Assembly (NCBI RefSeq): GCF_954871325.1
Contig: NC_088775.1
Span: 84,855,561 to 84,919,560 of the forward strand
Direction: 5' to 3'
DNA: 64,000 bases
Source of the DNA: Gordionus sp. m RMFG-2023
Lineage: Eukaryota > Nematomorpha > Gordioida > Chordodea > Parachordodidae
Shown: positions 37,661-49,461 of the stretch, piece after piece
Position numbering within the stretch: position 1 is the first letter of the stretch
Layout: the number at the start of each line of letters is the position of its first letter
Notes under the pieces: model-generated
What the model was told of the DNA's origin: nothing
Seen by the model: only the letters and a program-made list of their open reading frames with translations
Databases searched by the model: none
Program-made: the position numbers and the translations under genes

Positions 37661-38922
37661 TTGGGGAAAAAAATATTCGGATATATATTTATATGAGATT
37701 AGTAGGGAAGACCAGGGCTAGTCTTCGCAAGTAGTTATCGGTTCAGCGGTTGCTATTTAAAAACCAGAAATGTTTAGAATTCAATTTTAATTTTAAAATT
37801 CAATTTTTTATTAAAATTCATATAAAAATATGATAAAATATAATTATTTAAAAATTAACAATAAAATATAGAGAATATAATAAAATATGTCATATATAAA
37901 TTTAAGTTAAAAAAAATACAAATGTATATTTTTATAAAAAGAAGAAAAGAAAAAAAACATTAAAAAAAGAAATATCAAATGGCGAGGTCGGGCCATGATG
38001 TTTTAAATATTTGATAATTAGATCTAATTATAGATACGGCGATTTTCTGCTTGAGTTTGTAAAATGGAGAAATGTATGATTTTTTTATTGATTTGGATAT
38101 TGTTTTGAACAGATCTAAAGCTGCTTGTCCAAAAGAGCAGGTTGATGTAGCTGCTATTGGAACAAAGTGGTTTATCACACATCAGGTGTGAGTATTTTAT
38201 ATTTTTTAGAGATTCGGTTCTGTTAAGGGGATCTTGGGAATTATTAGATGGAGCCATGAGATCAATGCATGTAAAAACTCACATTAAAGGCTTTCCCATG
38301 GAAAAAGGTACGACGGTTTTGCCGTCAGGGCATTTTTTATCTGAAAAGGATGTAGGTTCTTAAATACAGGGAAAATTGGCTTTATTTAAAAAAGAAGCTA
38401 TTATTACATTTATTTTATCATGTCGGCTGATTTTTGATATAAATTTACAGTGGAGAGCGTGTCTCCCATACGCGTCTGCCGATTGATTGCATTTATTGCA
38501 AATATAATGGTTTAGGAAAGGTACGCCCAAGCGTAAATTGATTGCATAACGAAAAGCGTCGTTATCTATTAGCTGGTTATTTAAAATACTGGGATATAAA
38601 TCTAACCATTAATGGCCAGAGTTGTTGAAATTAAGAGATCTTAGGAGGGATTTATATTGGTGATCATCGCTCAAGTTGAGGTAAGATAAGGAACGAGATA
38701 CCAATCCTTGATCCCAATCTTTTTGTTTCGTTGAATCTGGTGGGGCTGTGTTTGGTAAGACATTAATGTTCCAACATATTTTATTTATCTGGGAACAAAA
38801 TAATCGGATATATATTTATATGAGATTAGTAGGGAAGACCAGGGCTAGTCTTCGCAAGGATTTATCGGTTCAGCGGATGCTATTTAAAAACCAGAAATGT
38901 TTAGAAATTCAATTTTAATTAT
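37661..38922 (-). mobile_element. Fossil RT-linked element with direct terminal repeats, absent from copy 2
   Basis: Direct repeats of about 125-140 bp lie at both ends (about 37661-37792 and 38790-38922; shared GAAGACCAGGGCTAGTCTTC and ATCGGTTCAGCGG). The minus strand between them encodes a zinc-knuckle/nuclease module: NLRLGVPFLNHYICNKC, HALHCKF, then EPTSF, KCPDGKTVVPFSMGKPLM, and FVPIAATSTCSFGQAALDL. This order matches the C-terminal region after RT in a common metazoan retroelement group. No RT domain is present. It is broken in several places. Copy 2 passes directly over the site (about 52625-52640), so it entered after the duplication. Confidence 0.62.
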
Positions 38923-39974
38923 GTAATAACATCGTATAGAAGAGAAAAATATTTAATACTCCTCGGTTATTTAAATATTTTTATGATAAAATGAGCTTTT
39001 AAGGTAAAAAATCAAAATGTTTTTACATCACACTTAGGTGGTATTATTGAAATTAACATTATAAGAAATTTAAAAGCCCTCTTTTCACATTTCAGATAGT
39101 TTCAAAGTCATATATTATGTTTAAATATATTTTTAGAAGTTATTAATAATAGTAACTAGGGGCTATTAGACTCAGGGCTAGTCGGATCTATCAAATTATG
39201 CTTACAAATATGACACAATGCAATAATATAAAATAAGTATTTTTTTGGCTACTATTATACCTTTAAATCAAATCTATATTAAAATGCAATAGAATTAAAA
39301 AAAAAAATAATTGAAAATTCTACACATTTTTTATAATTCAAATAATGTCTTATTTTGTAATTTTTATATGAATTATTTTTATGTAAATGTTATATTTATA
39401 TCAATAAAGCATTGTGCATGAAAATAATGAAATAATAATATTAATTAGTTTATGGGAGGCTTAATAAAATAATTGAATCTACAAGCCCCAGGGTTGGAGC
39501 TTGTTGGCTCAAAAAATGACCTTTACTAGAATCAATTTTGAGAAAAAAGGAATACATATTTAAAAGATTTATAGATGTATAAGGTTAGATCATGATATTT
39601 TGTAAATTCAAATACAACAATTGTTTTCAGACCTATCATTATTTTGACAAAAATTGCGCTGACAAGTTCTGGCATCCTACCCACTTAACCCCTGGTGATA
39701 CATGGAGACTTATACACTTAACTTTAAATTAATACATAACTACTACTCTTTCCCGATAAAAATTAAATTAAACCCCCAAAAATGTTACCTATTTCTAGCC
39801 CTCTCGAAGTTCTTGATCCTTATTAAAATAATATATTAGTTTTACACCAATTTTTAGAGATATTCATTTACCACTCTCCCCCTTTCCCTCCATTGACAAA
39901 TATGTTTTGAATATAGGGTTTAGTCGGTATATACTCATATATATATAGAATTATAATAGTATATAAATAAAGAC

Positions 39975-40267
39975 TTTGGCCACGGATTGGATCTTCCTGC
40001 AAATCAATCTCATTTCATCGTTGATGATAGGCTGTAAAGATAATTGTTAAAGTGTTGTAGTATTTAGTCGTTTACCTTTATAAAAAGGGGCAATGTGGTA
40101 CCACATGTTCTCAACACCATAGTTATTTCGGCATTGACTGCCTAAATAAAATTTTGAAAAATAAAATTTTATTTAACAATGATGAGGATTGATGTCAAAA
40201 TAGGATTAGCCTCATACCCCCCTACAAGGATGCCAATCATTGTCAATTTCTTAGTTACGTTGAGATT
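39975..40267 (-). other. Three conserved candidate exons of METTL24-like copy 1
   Basis: Three blocks remain nearly identical between the copies, each starting after an AG: 40267-40218 (NLNVTKKLTMIGILVG, GTATGA donor in phase 2, which would fit the DGGW exon), 40141-40076 (one frame reads NYGVENMWYHIAPFYK; GTAAAC follows), and 40031-39975 (frame PIINDEMRLICRKIQSVAK). I could not find one chain of frames that uses all three, so some may be alternative exons or conserved non-coding DNA. The first block alone satisfies the phases of exon 2 and the DGGW exon. Confidence 0.4.
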
Positions 40268-41343
40268 CTAAAATGAAAATAGGTTCAAAAAAATAACGAA
40301 GCCAAAAATTAATAATCATTGAAATAATAAATTAAAAGAGAAACCGAACCTCTTAGAGCCTACATTACGAAAAATATTTCTCGTGATATATAAGATTAAT
40401 GTTGTATATCATTTCTTGGTAGAAAAAAAAATTATTAAGGTTTTTGAGATAGTTTTTTAAAAAAATAATAAGTCATCTAATTTGATAAAGAAAAATATAT
40501 TGCCAAACTATAGGTATATATATCTGCTACTTTTAAGTGCAGTTAAATCAGCAATATATATCGAAAAAGGTGATTGTAGATTAATCTAGCATTTCAACCC
40601 ATTTACTATTTCGCCTTTGCTGCCTGCCATAAAAATGGTATGATTTAAAGAGTAGAGTAAAAATATAATAAATAACAGTGAGGGATATAAATTTTTTTAA
40701 AAATAGAGGGGCGAGGCAAATTTGATTGATATAATTCATGCCTTAGATGACTTCCTATATTTGGGCCTGGTATTTAAAATGTTTACATATAATTATAAAT
40801 GCAAAGTTGAGATTGTGCAAATTTAAATTCTAGAAGTCAATAAAATTTAATCAATTTTAGTTTAAAATTTATAAATTCGCGAAATTTTTAAGCAAAAAAA
40901 AGTAAGTAATATTAATTTATATTTTTCAAATTATAATAAAAAAAATGGACATAGTAATCAAAATGGAAAAATTTTAATTAAATGGTTTAAAAATAATTTG
41001 GTAATAATTATAGATTTAAAAATTTACAAAAATTTTAATGGAAGATTTTGGTCTTCATAATTTTATAACTCTAACAAATATTTATAAATTTTAAAGGTTT
41101 TTTAAGAAATCATTTAAGTCACAGCCTAAAAAATCAAAATAAATATTAAAATATTTAATTTAATTTAGAAAAAAAATAATTCTATACATCGGATATCTCA
41201 TTTAAGACCGTTTGAGAAAGTAGACAATATTTTTCGTTAATAGTTACAGATTTATAGTTTTTGCAAAATCCAGTCCCATCCCAGTCTACCCAATACCTCA
41301 ATTATCAGCTAACTATGTAAATTAAATTATTTGAATTATAAAC

Positions 41344-41397
41344 TTGGTAAACTCGGGAATATTTGCTACATCTCTCATAAATATCGTTTTCCATGAC
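41344..41397 (-). CDS. METTL24-like methyltransferase, copy 1, exon 2 (candidate)
   Basis: The 54-bp block reads V-MENDIYERCSKYSRVYQ and lies 124 bp after exon 1. It is bounded by AAAAAG and GTTTAT, both in phase 0. Between the two gene copies the only changes in the exon are GTC/GTT and ATT/ATA, both synonymous, which argues for coding. The acceptor lacks a clear pyrimidine tract. Confidence 0.55.
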
Positions 41398-41521
41398 CTT
41401 TTTAAATTAATAGGTAGCCTTTATAAAATCTAAGATTGTTTTTTTTAAATGATAAATGTTTGAATCGAGATTTTAAATTACTTCCCAAAAATTCGATTTA
41501 TTTATATAAAAATAAATTTAC

Positions 41522-41740
41522 TATCAAAGAATGATTGAGAATCGGTTTCACTACTTTTTCGGCATTAAAAATAATCTTCTCGATCATTCGGATCATCATA
41601 CTACTGTTTAGATCCGCGCGTACTTTAGTACGATATCTATGATAAAGCGCAAAGCGTTCAAATGATAGTTGGTAAAGAAACAAGTAATATATGCTAGAAA
41701 TGATTGAGATGATAGCCAAATATCGTTTTATAGTAATCAT
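41522..41740 (-). CDS. METTL24-like methyltransferase, copy 1, exon 1 (signal anchor)
   Basis: 73 codons from the ATG at 41740 to a GTAAAT donor (41521 downward), phase 0. A short basic N-terminus (MITIKR) is followed by the hydrophobic segment YLAIISIISSIYYLFLYQL, then a charged stem ending PILNHSLI. This is a type II signal-anchor layout, as in METTL24-type proteins of the secretory pathway. The copy 2 exon at 57046-57264 has the same length. Assignment to the same gene as the downstream exons is inferred from parallel order and strand in both duplicates; the distance to the DGGW exon is about 13.6 kb in this copy. Confidence 0.7.
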
Positions 41741-42132
41741 ATTTTTTCATATTTTAAAAAAAATAAAATAAATTTTTATAATTAGTCAAATGGGGGACAA
41801 AATATTTGCTAATAAATTTTAACAAAAAAATATAAATCGTGAATGGTTGTTCACTTTGTTAGATTTTTTTTAAACAAAAATAATGGATAAAATGCGTTTT
41901 TTAACGATTACCTAAATTATCATCAAAGCTAGTTTAGTTTTAAAAAGGAATAAATATATCCTAAATTTTCTATTATATAATAATATATGAAAATATGAAT
42001 GGAAGGATAAAATAATAATACAAAAAGCACAGTTTTTTTTAAAGGGGGAAGGTGGGAGAGAGAAATTACAAAAATTTTGGTTTAAAAACTTTAATTAAAT
42101 CTAAATAAGTGATTTTAAAATAGGATATATTC

Positions 42133-43260
42133 ACTAGTGATTTGCATCGGGCCTAATTTTTAAAAAATTTACCGGCCCTGCCAGGCCCGATTTTTTTTAA
42201 ATATAGAAATTAATTTTTATAATTACTTAAAATAAAAGACATATGTTTATAGCGTTTAGTTTCAATAAATTAAATCAAAAATTTTTATTTTACATAAAAA
42301 ATTCAATATAAAATTGATAAATTTATATATATTTAATAAATTTATATATATTTATATATATTTAATAAAATTTCCAAGATCCGACCTGACTGGGCCTAAT
42401 ATTTTTTGTTGGCATTAACCTAAAACCGAATATAAAAAGGATCATATTTTGATACTGGGCCATTATTTAATATTTATTTATGCTTTCATATTCTCCAAAA
42501 AGGATATTCGTACACTAACCATAATCGAATTAAACGTAATGATAGCGAAAAGACTTAAAGAAAGGCAGGTCATATGGTGCCTAAACAAATTAATTACCGA
42601 ATTGAAATTAATGATCAGGCACTAAATAATGGCATTGTAATTCATGCTTTCGTGGGCCGCCATTTGTTGTTTATTTTTCACTTTCTTATTTTGCTTATAA
42701 CTCACTATTTGATTTCGCTGGCGTCTGGTTTGAAGATCATTTAGGATCAATTAAGACTCTAAATTATGGGATAAATTTCAGATTTGATCATCAAGTCGTT
42801 TCGCCTGTCATAGCTACGTCATGTCATCGGTACGTATTTATTTTTATTTTTTTTATTTGTTGATTTTATTTATTTATTTTATACAAACAGATGATCCCAC
42901 CAACAGTCTTAATTTATTTTTAAATAGATTATATTTTTTATTATTTTTAGCGATTATTACTTTTAGCGATTTAGAACTATAAATAATACTGCTTGGACGA
43001 TGGTTCAACAAGTTAATCATTTTCCTTGTCCTGAAATCGGAGTGCCAGTTATTAAAAAAATTCTCTAAATAAGGGCACTCTAGGATTTTCATGTAAAACA
43101 GGTTGAAGGCTATGGATCATACAAGTATATTGTAAATTTTAAAATGGGAATAACTTTTAAAATAATGATAATAACTTAATCAAAGTTTCCTTTTCACTGA
43201 TTTCATAAGTTAAATATTAGAAGAAGTAAGATTATTAAATTAAGCTAAATTCTTTCTAAA
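42133..43260. other. Start of the spacer between duplicates
   Basis: Immediately after the duplication end, 42135-42470 holds GGGCCT...AGGCCCGA fragments of a dispersed repeat. A 72-residue minus-strand frame at 43092-42874 (LECPYLENFFNNWHSDFRTR) is more protein-like than its surroundings but has no recognised family. Confidence 0.4.
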
Positions 43261-43269
43261 AAAAGAAAA

Positions 43270-43895
43270 GATATATACTCTTTTGACACTTACATATCAC
43301 TTACACCTTTCACTCCCCTTTCAGGCAACTAATCCTTATAATTGCCTTATTCACTTATATCTGTTTGTTTTCTGAAGTTTAAATATTTAAATAAGATTAT
43401 TAAATTAAGTTAATTATACTAAATGTTTTATCTACTTTATAAATTAAGAAAGAATCTTTAATTAGGTTAAAGCGTTGTGTAAATTTAATCAAGAAAGTGT
43501 TAATTAAAAAATATAAAATTTAAATGCAGGTTGATCATATGTGGTTCAAAAACATTATGACCAATGTAAACTGGGTTACTCTTTAACACTTACTTTCACT
43601 AAGTATCACTAAATATCACAAAATTTCAAGCAACTACTTCATATAAATTGCCTTTTCCTGCTTTGAAAATTTTAAATATTTGAAAAAGTTTATTAAATTA
43701 TGTTAAATTAAACTGAATATGTGGTTCAAAAAACATTGTGACCAATGTAAACTGGGTGACTCTTTAACACTTACTTTCACTAAGTATCCCTAAATATCAT
43801 AAAATTTCAAGCAACTACTTCATATAATTTGCCTTATTCAATCACATTTCCCTGTTTTGAAAATTTTGAATAAATTGTGTTAAATTAAACTGAAT
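43270..43895. repeat. Three tandem copies of a roughly 190-bp unit
   Basis: Units start near 43275, 43525 and 43718. They share ATGTGGTTCAAAAA, ACCAATGTAAACTGGGT, TTCAAGCAACTACTTCATAT and a TTAAATTAAACTGAAT close. The first is degenerate and the second and third are close copies. Confidence 0.75.
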
Positions 43896-44749
43896 TTCTC
43901 TTCACATATAAGGGCAGACGTTATTTTGTCATGATTCTCTAATAAGTGCTTTGTTCAGGCTTTCTCAGTTTCCCTTATTACCAATTCACATGATTTTTTT
44001 TAAAATTAGTGCAAATGTAGGAAGCCATATTAAAATCAATTGTCAAAGTAATATTATTATATTATATAGAAATTCATAACTGAGTTAATTCAATAAATTT
44101 AATATCTCCAGGCTTGGGAAAATTTTTTCAAAATTATTATGTGTTGGACTGGGCTTAAAAAATATTTCTCAAAATTAATATTGGCTTGGTTTTCAAAAAT
44201 TATTAGGGATTGAAATGGGCTTGAGAAAATCTTTTTAAATTATTTAGATCTTGGATGTTTGGAAATTTTTTCCAAATATTGTAGGCTTGAACCTATATTG
44301 GGATTTTTTAATGTTAAATGTTAGTCTTATGTTATTATTTTTATAAAGTAATATATTTTACCCGTAGACTAATTGGTAAATCAGAGATTTCCCCTTCATT
44401 AATTATAAATTTAATATCTCTGGGCTTGGTTTCAAAATTATTAGGGATTGAGATGGGCTTGAGAAAATCTTTTTTAATTATTAAGATCTTGGATGCTTGG
44501 ATATTCTTTCCAGATATTATAGGCTTGAACCTATATTGGGATTTTTTAATGTTAAATGTTAGTCTTATGTTAATATTTTTATAAAGATATATATTTTAAC
44601 TCAAAGAATAGTTTTCAGTAACATACAAAATGTAGACTGATTCTGCTATGCCGACAACATATGTATCCCTACTAAAGATATCACTAACATTCATTATTTT
44701 AACAATAGTCTCATATAATATGGGAAAAATCAAAATTTAAAAAATACTA

Positions 44750-44932
44750 AAATTCTCTTTTCCTTTCTTTCCCTTTTATTTTCTTTTATTATCTTCCCCT
44801 TTCTCATCATTTCCCTTTCCTATCTTCACTTTTTAATTTTCTTTTTCTTTATCTCTACCTTCCTTTCCCTTTTAATTTTCCTATTTTCTTTCCATTTAAT
44901 TTTCTCTTATTTCCCTACCTCAGGTTACACAC
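44750..44932 (+). repeat. Polypyrimidine tract, about 180 bp
   Basis: Almost pure C/T on the plus strand, made of loose CTTTCC/TTTTCC motifs with a few A. Confidence 0.8.
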
Positions 44933-45344
44933 TCAAGCCCAAGGCTGGGCTTATCAAAAAATAAATATCATTCAATTCTTAATTCAACTCATATTCAAGC
45001 AAAAAAAATTATACTGGGTCATATGACGTGAAGCCCAATAAAATCTACCAAATGCAAAATAAAGTTATTCATCTATATATACTAAAAATGCTTATACTTT
45101 ACATTTTAGAATACATCTATTTTAGCTTCTGATGGATGATATTCCCACTATTTCTAGAGAGGTTAACCTAATATTGACTCCTTTGGTTTAATACATTAAT
45201 ATGTTTTTTAATTATTCTTTTGTTTTTATTTTAGATAACAAGCCATGTCCTAACCTCACTTAATGATTGTACAGGTGGTATATTGACTCCTCATCAGGTT
45301 CAATGCATTTACTTTTTTTATTTATCCTTTTGTTTTTATTTTAG

Positions 45345-45535
45345 ATAACAAGCCATGTCCTAACCTCAGTTAATGATTGTACAGGTGGTTTATCCGTCAT
45401 TAATAAAAGAAAAAGATGGCAGGTCAATGAAAAAAAGAAACGCTCCAGGGATAGCGAGGCCCTACAAAATCTACTAACAACGCAAAATAAAGTTAGCCTT
45501 ATATATATATTTTTTTTATACTCTTTTATATTATA
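45345..45535 (+). other. Exon-like open segment in the tandem block
   Basis: After TTTTATTTTAG a frame runs ITSHVLTSVNDCTGGLSVIN, then KRKRWQVNEKKKRSRDSEAL, QNLLTTQNK. The basic composition and strong acceptor look exon-like. A second ATAACAAGCC start 113 bp upstream (45232) diverges after GGT. No family recognised. Confidence 0.25.
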
Positions 45536-46204
45536 GAATACATATATTTTAGCTTCTGATAATGTTCCCACTATTTCTAGGGAGTTGAACTAATATTGAC
45601 TCCTCTTCAGGTTTATTGCATTTATATTTTATTATCTTATTCTTTCTCCGAGTTTGGGAAAAAATTTTGAAAATTAATATGGGTCGGACTGGGCTTGGAA
45701 AATATTCTTCAAGATTAATATTTGCTTGCACCTGACTTGGGAATATCTTTTACAAATTATTATGGGGGGCTATGAAAAAATTTTCAAAATTATTATGGGT
45801 TGAGCTAGGCTTGAGAAATTTTTTTATAAATAAGGTCTTGAACGCGTGGAAATTTTTTCCAAATATTATGAGCTTGGACCTGGCTTGAAATTTTTTAATG
45901 TTAAATGTTAGTCTTATGTAATCAATAATATATTTACAAAGAATTTTGATATTGGGTAAAAGCTCATTTAAATGTATTTTGACTCAAAAAATAGTTTCCA
46001 CTCTTAGTCCTAATGGGTTGGACTTGACCTAAATGAGGAAGGGGGGGGGGTTAAAAATAATATAAATTGGATATGATTTAAGATAACATCTTTCTTAAAA
46101 AAACGAATAAAATTCTCATTCTCCGTCATTTTTGACGGGCTATCTACTAGTATTAATTAATAGCTGATATTTAAAATTCTGCCGTTTATTATCATACTAG
46201 CTGA

Positions 46205-47543
46205 CGGTGTATGGTACTAAATATACTTTATTAATAAATTTTATATAAATATTTAGGAAAAAAGAGGTAAAATTGTTGCAATGTATACCGTTAGATATAT
46301 CAAAATTTAAATTTGGGATGGAAATCATATTGGATAAAATTTAAATAGAGAAGCTTTAAGATTTTTGAATTTTAAATATATATGGGTTATACATTGGCCT
46401 GAAAATATTTTTTGCAGACATAGTCAGGCCTAATTAAAAAACCAAGTCCATGTAACATTCATAAAATTTTCCATTTATTTCTATATAACAATGTCTTAAA
46501 TTTAATCTTATATTTAGAATAAAATTTAGATTTGTGTTAGAAATCATATTGTGTAAAATATAAAATAGTGCTTGAAAATTTGCTAGACAGTGGCCTGAAA
46601 TTTTTTTTTTGCAGTTTTTTGCAGAAATCGCCAGGCCTGATTAAAAAACCAAGCCCATGTAAATTTCATATTCTGATTTTATTTTTAAATGAATTATGAC
46701 TTTTATATATTTTATTTCAGTTCTCAACTAACAAAATTATTATGGTCTTTGGCGGGCTTGAGAAAATTTTCCCAACAATATGGTTTTCAGAGATTTACCT
46801 ATCTCCAGGCTTGGGAAAAAATTATAAAATTATTATGGGTTGGCCAGGTTTGAGAAAAAAAAATTCAAGCCAATGTTTGGTCCATATTTAAAATTAAAAA
46901 ATTTTCAAGCATATCTATTTTAAATTTTACCCAATATGATTTCTATCACAAATTTAAATTTTATTCTAAATATAAAATTAAATGTAAGATATTGTTATTA
47001 AATTACAATAGAAATAAATGGAATATAAAAATTATATTTAAGACATTGTTAAATTACAATAGAAATAAATGGCAAAATTTTTTGAAAGTTTTATGGGATT
47101 TGGTATTTTGATCTGTCCTAGCTATATCTGCAAAATAAAATTTATTTCAGGCCAATGTATACCCCATATTTAAAATTAAAAAATTTCCAAGCATCTCTAT
47201 TTCAAATTTTATTCAATATGATTTCTATTACAAATTTAAATTTTATTCTAAATATAAAATTAAATTTAAGATATATGGCAAAATTTTGGGAAAGTTGCAT
47301 CGGACGTGGTTTTTTGAACAGGCCTAGCTGTGTCTGTAAAATTTTGAGGCCAATGTCTAGCCCATATTTAAAATTCAAAAATTTTGAAGCACCTCTATTT
47401 TTAATTTTACCCAATATGATTCCTATCACAAATTTAAATTTTGATATTTCTAATACCCTTAATGTTCACGGGTTACATTGCAACAATTTTACCACTTTTT
47501 ATTCTAAATTTTAATATAAAGCATATTTAGTACCATATACACA
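46205..47543. mobile_element. Foldback (inverted-repeat) element, about 1.3 kb
   Basis: The left GTATGGTACTAAATATAC pairs with the right GCATATTTAGTACCATATAC. Inside, AAATTGTTGCAATGTA pairs with TACATTGCAACAATTTTACC, and repeated segments with AAATCATATTG, GGCCTGAAA and TAGAATAAAATTTA occur in opposite orientations on the two sides of about 46.8 kb. CCGTCATTxTTGAxGGGxTAT lies just outside each end (46127, 47569) as a direct repeat. The 119-residue frame at 47155 is a by-product. Confidence 0.65.
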
Positions 47544-47764
47544 AACTAACTAATTACCTCTCTACCCCGTCATTCTTGATGGGTTATTAGCTAGTTAAAT
47601 ATAAGTATGAATATATTAAAATAAAAGATTGAATTTAAAGCAATGTATTTTCTTTTAAGGATGAAGGTTTTATTTTGAATTAATTACGATTTCAATTTTC
47701 AATAAATGATATAAACTATATAAAAATAAAAAATATATTTTTTCTAAAAAAATGTAATAAAAAC

Positions 47765-47945
47765 TAGTGTTGTTAAACGGCGCAATTTTAGCCGATTTTT
47801 AAAAACAGCTAACTACACATTATAGCCAGGAAAATATTGGCCTAAGCGTCGAGATTTATCCAACGGATGTTCAATCCTATGTGCCATCTATGAGCAAAAT
47901 TTTTAAGCTTGCAATATTTTTCTGGATAAAATATTGAGTTAGATG
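47765..47945 (+). mobile_element. hAT-like MITE (TAGTGTTGTTAAACGGC family), one end
   Basis: Starts TAGTGTTGTTAAACGGCGC and includes TTATAGCCAGGAAAATATTG and a TTTTCTGGATAAAATATTGA segment. The closing inverted end was not found. Confidence 0.55.
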
Positions 47946-48378
47946 AAAACTTTTATTTTATTTTATAAATAAATAAAGTTATTAAAAAAGTAAACAAGTG
48001 TAAGAAGACAAAAATAAAAAATTTTTTATTTATAATTTAAAGCGAAAAGACCCCTGGTTTAGGAAAAATTAAGATATTTAGCTAAGATTAAAAAATAGAC
48101 TGGTATTAAATGCAATATTAAAAATTTATATTATACAAATAAACGAAGTTAATCGAAGCGAATTAGCTTTATTAATTAATGATTAAAGAGTGGGTTTTAT
48201 TGGCAAAAAAAAAATTAATATAAAATAAAACAGAAATTTAAAGTAAAATATGATGGAAAAAAGGTATATAAAGTAACAGAAATAAAAATAGGAATTTATA
48301 TATTGACTTAAATAAAGTTTAACAAAAGTGGTAAAAGATTTTTTTTTTTTAAAAGAAAAGGAAAAAGAAGGGAACAAG

Positions 48379-48599
48379 TAGTGTTGTTAAACGGCTCGTT
48401 TTGAGCCGATTTTTAAAAACGGCCAACTCATTATTTTATCCGGAAAAATATTAAGCAAGCCTGATGATTTTGTTCATAGAAGGCAAAAAAGACTTGGCAT
48501 ATATTAGTAAAATTTTGAGGTTTAAGCTATATTTTTCTAGTGAAAGTATTGAGTTAGCCTTTTAAAAATCGGCTCAAAAAGAGCCGCTTAACAACACTA
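48379..48599. mobile_element. Complete 221-bp hAT-like MITE
   Basis: TAGTGTTGTTAAACGGCTCG at the left pairs with GAGCCGCTTAACAACACTA at the right, and GAGCCGATTTTTAAAAACGG pairs with TTTAAAAATCGGCTC. Flanking octamers GGAACAAG and GAAATAAT agree at five of eight, so the insertion is old. This is the best-preserved reference copy of the family here. Confidence 0.8.
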
Positions 48600-49239
48600 G
48601 AAATAATTATGTGAGTAGAAAAGTAATAAAAATTTAACGAAATAAAAATAAGAATTTAAATATGTTGAAATAAAATTCATAATGATAAAATTAATAATTA
48701 TGTATAACGAAGATTGGTTAAAAAGGGAGAAGGTAAAGATAAATATTGATGTATTTAATCAGAATTAATATGACAAGGTTGTAAATATGTGTATTAAATA
48801 AAGAGATGTATATTTGGTAGAAATATATGCTAATAACTTTTAAAAATAACGAAACCAACAAAAATCATATTTATGATATCCAATAAAAACCGCAAACTTA
48901 TGTGTACGATAACCAGTAACAACAACAACAAAGAAAAATCCAAACACATACGTCCGATAAACATAAACAATAAAAGAGAAACGTTAGATAACTGGCAGCA
49001 CCAAGAGCACTATGATCATAGAGGCTATCATTGATCAATGGTTTATGAATATAAATTAAACAACATTGTGATATTTACCCTTAAAATTCTAATTGGAATT
49101 TTTAATTAAATTATCCTATATTATCTATGTAACTTTGTTATTATATGCTTAAATTTTCTCTATTTTCCGGGATTTGACTAAAGGAAAGGTTTATATTATG
49201 AATTACTGTATTAATATATTTGTATAATTTTTTCTCCCT
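48600..49239. other. AT-rich spacer before copy 2
   Basis: No gene supported. Confidence 0.4.
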
Positions 49240-49461
49240 TATTATTTTATTTATTTATAAAAATAATTCGGCGCTGTGAAAAAATGTGTAAATTATTTAT
49301 TAATTTTTGTATGTTTATTTTATAGCAAATAAAATAAATTGTGGAATATAAAAATTAAGTTATCATATAAAATTTCTTTCTAAGATGATAATATATTACA
49401 AATATAAAAATATATATATAAGCCCCGTTTTCAACAGTTATAACAAGATCACATTACAAAT

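Larger units (their letters stand above)
23485..42132. repeat. Segmental duplication, copy 1 (expanded)
   Basis: This block aligns collinearly with 49240-57650. Shared landmarks in the same order are the methyltransferase terminal exon, the DGGW exon, the ATGCCATATC and TTTAGAGGTC intron segments, the CAATGTGGTACCACATGTTC block, and the signal-anchor exon. Homology starts near 23485/49240 and ends at TAGGATATAT (about 42129/57645). Copy 1 is about 18.6 kb against 8.4 kb because of insertions listed separately. Confidence 0.88.
44100..45965. repeat. Composite tandem repeat block
   Basis: A unit of about 260 bp (GGGCTTGAGAAAATCTTTTT ... TTTTTAATGTTAAATGTTAG) occurs at about 44110-44350, 44410-44600 and 45690-45930. 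Between them, a second unit of about 430 bp (AAAATCTAC...AATAAAGTT, TTTTAGCTTCTGAT, TTTATTTTAG|ATAACAAGCC) occurs at about 45030-45290 and 45460-45620, with an extra ATAACAAGCC copy at 45345. Confidence 0.7.

Noticed and set aside
37661-38922. Reading the direct repeats as LTRs of an LTR retrotransposon
   Set aside because: The interior carries a LINE-like RT-linked nuclease module and no gag, protease, integrase or primer-binding site; terminal repeats alone do not decide the class.
47155-47514. 119-residue plus-strand frame
   Set aside because: It is built from repeated segments of the foldback element and has a shadow frame on the other strand.
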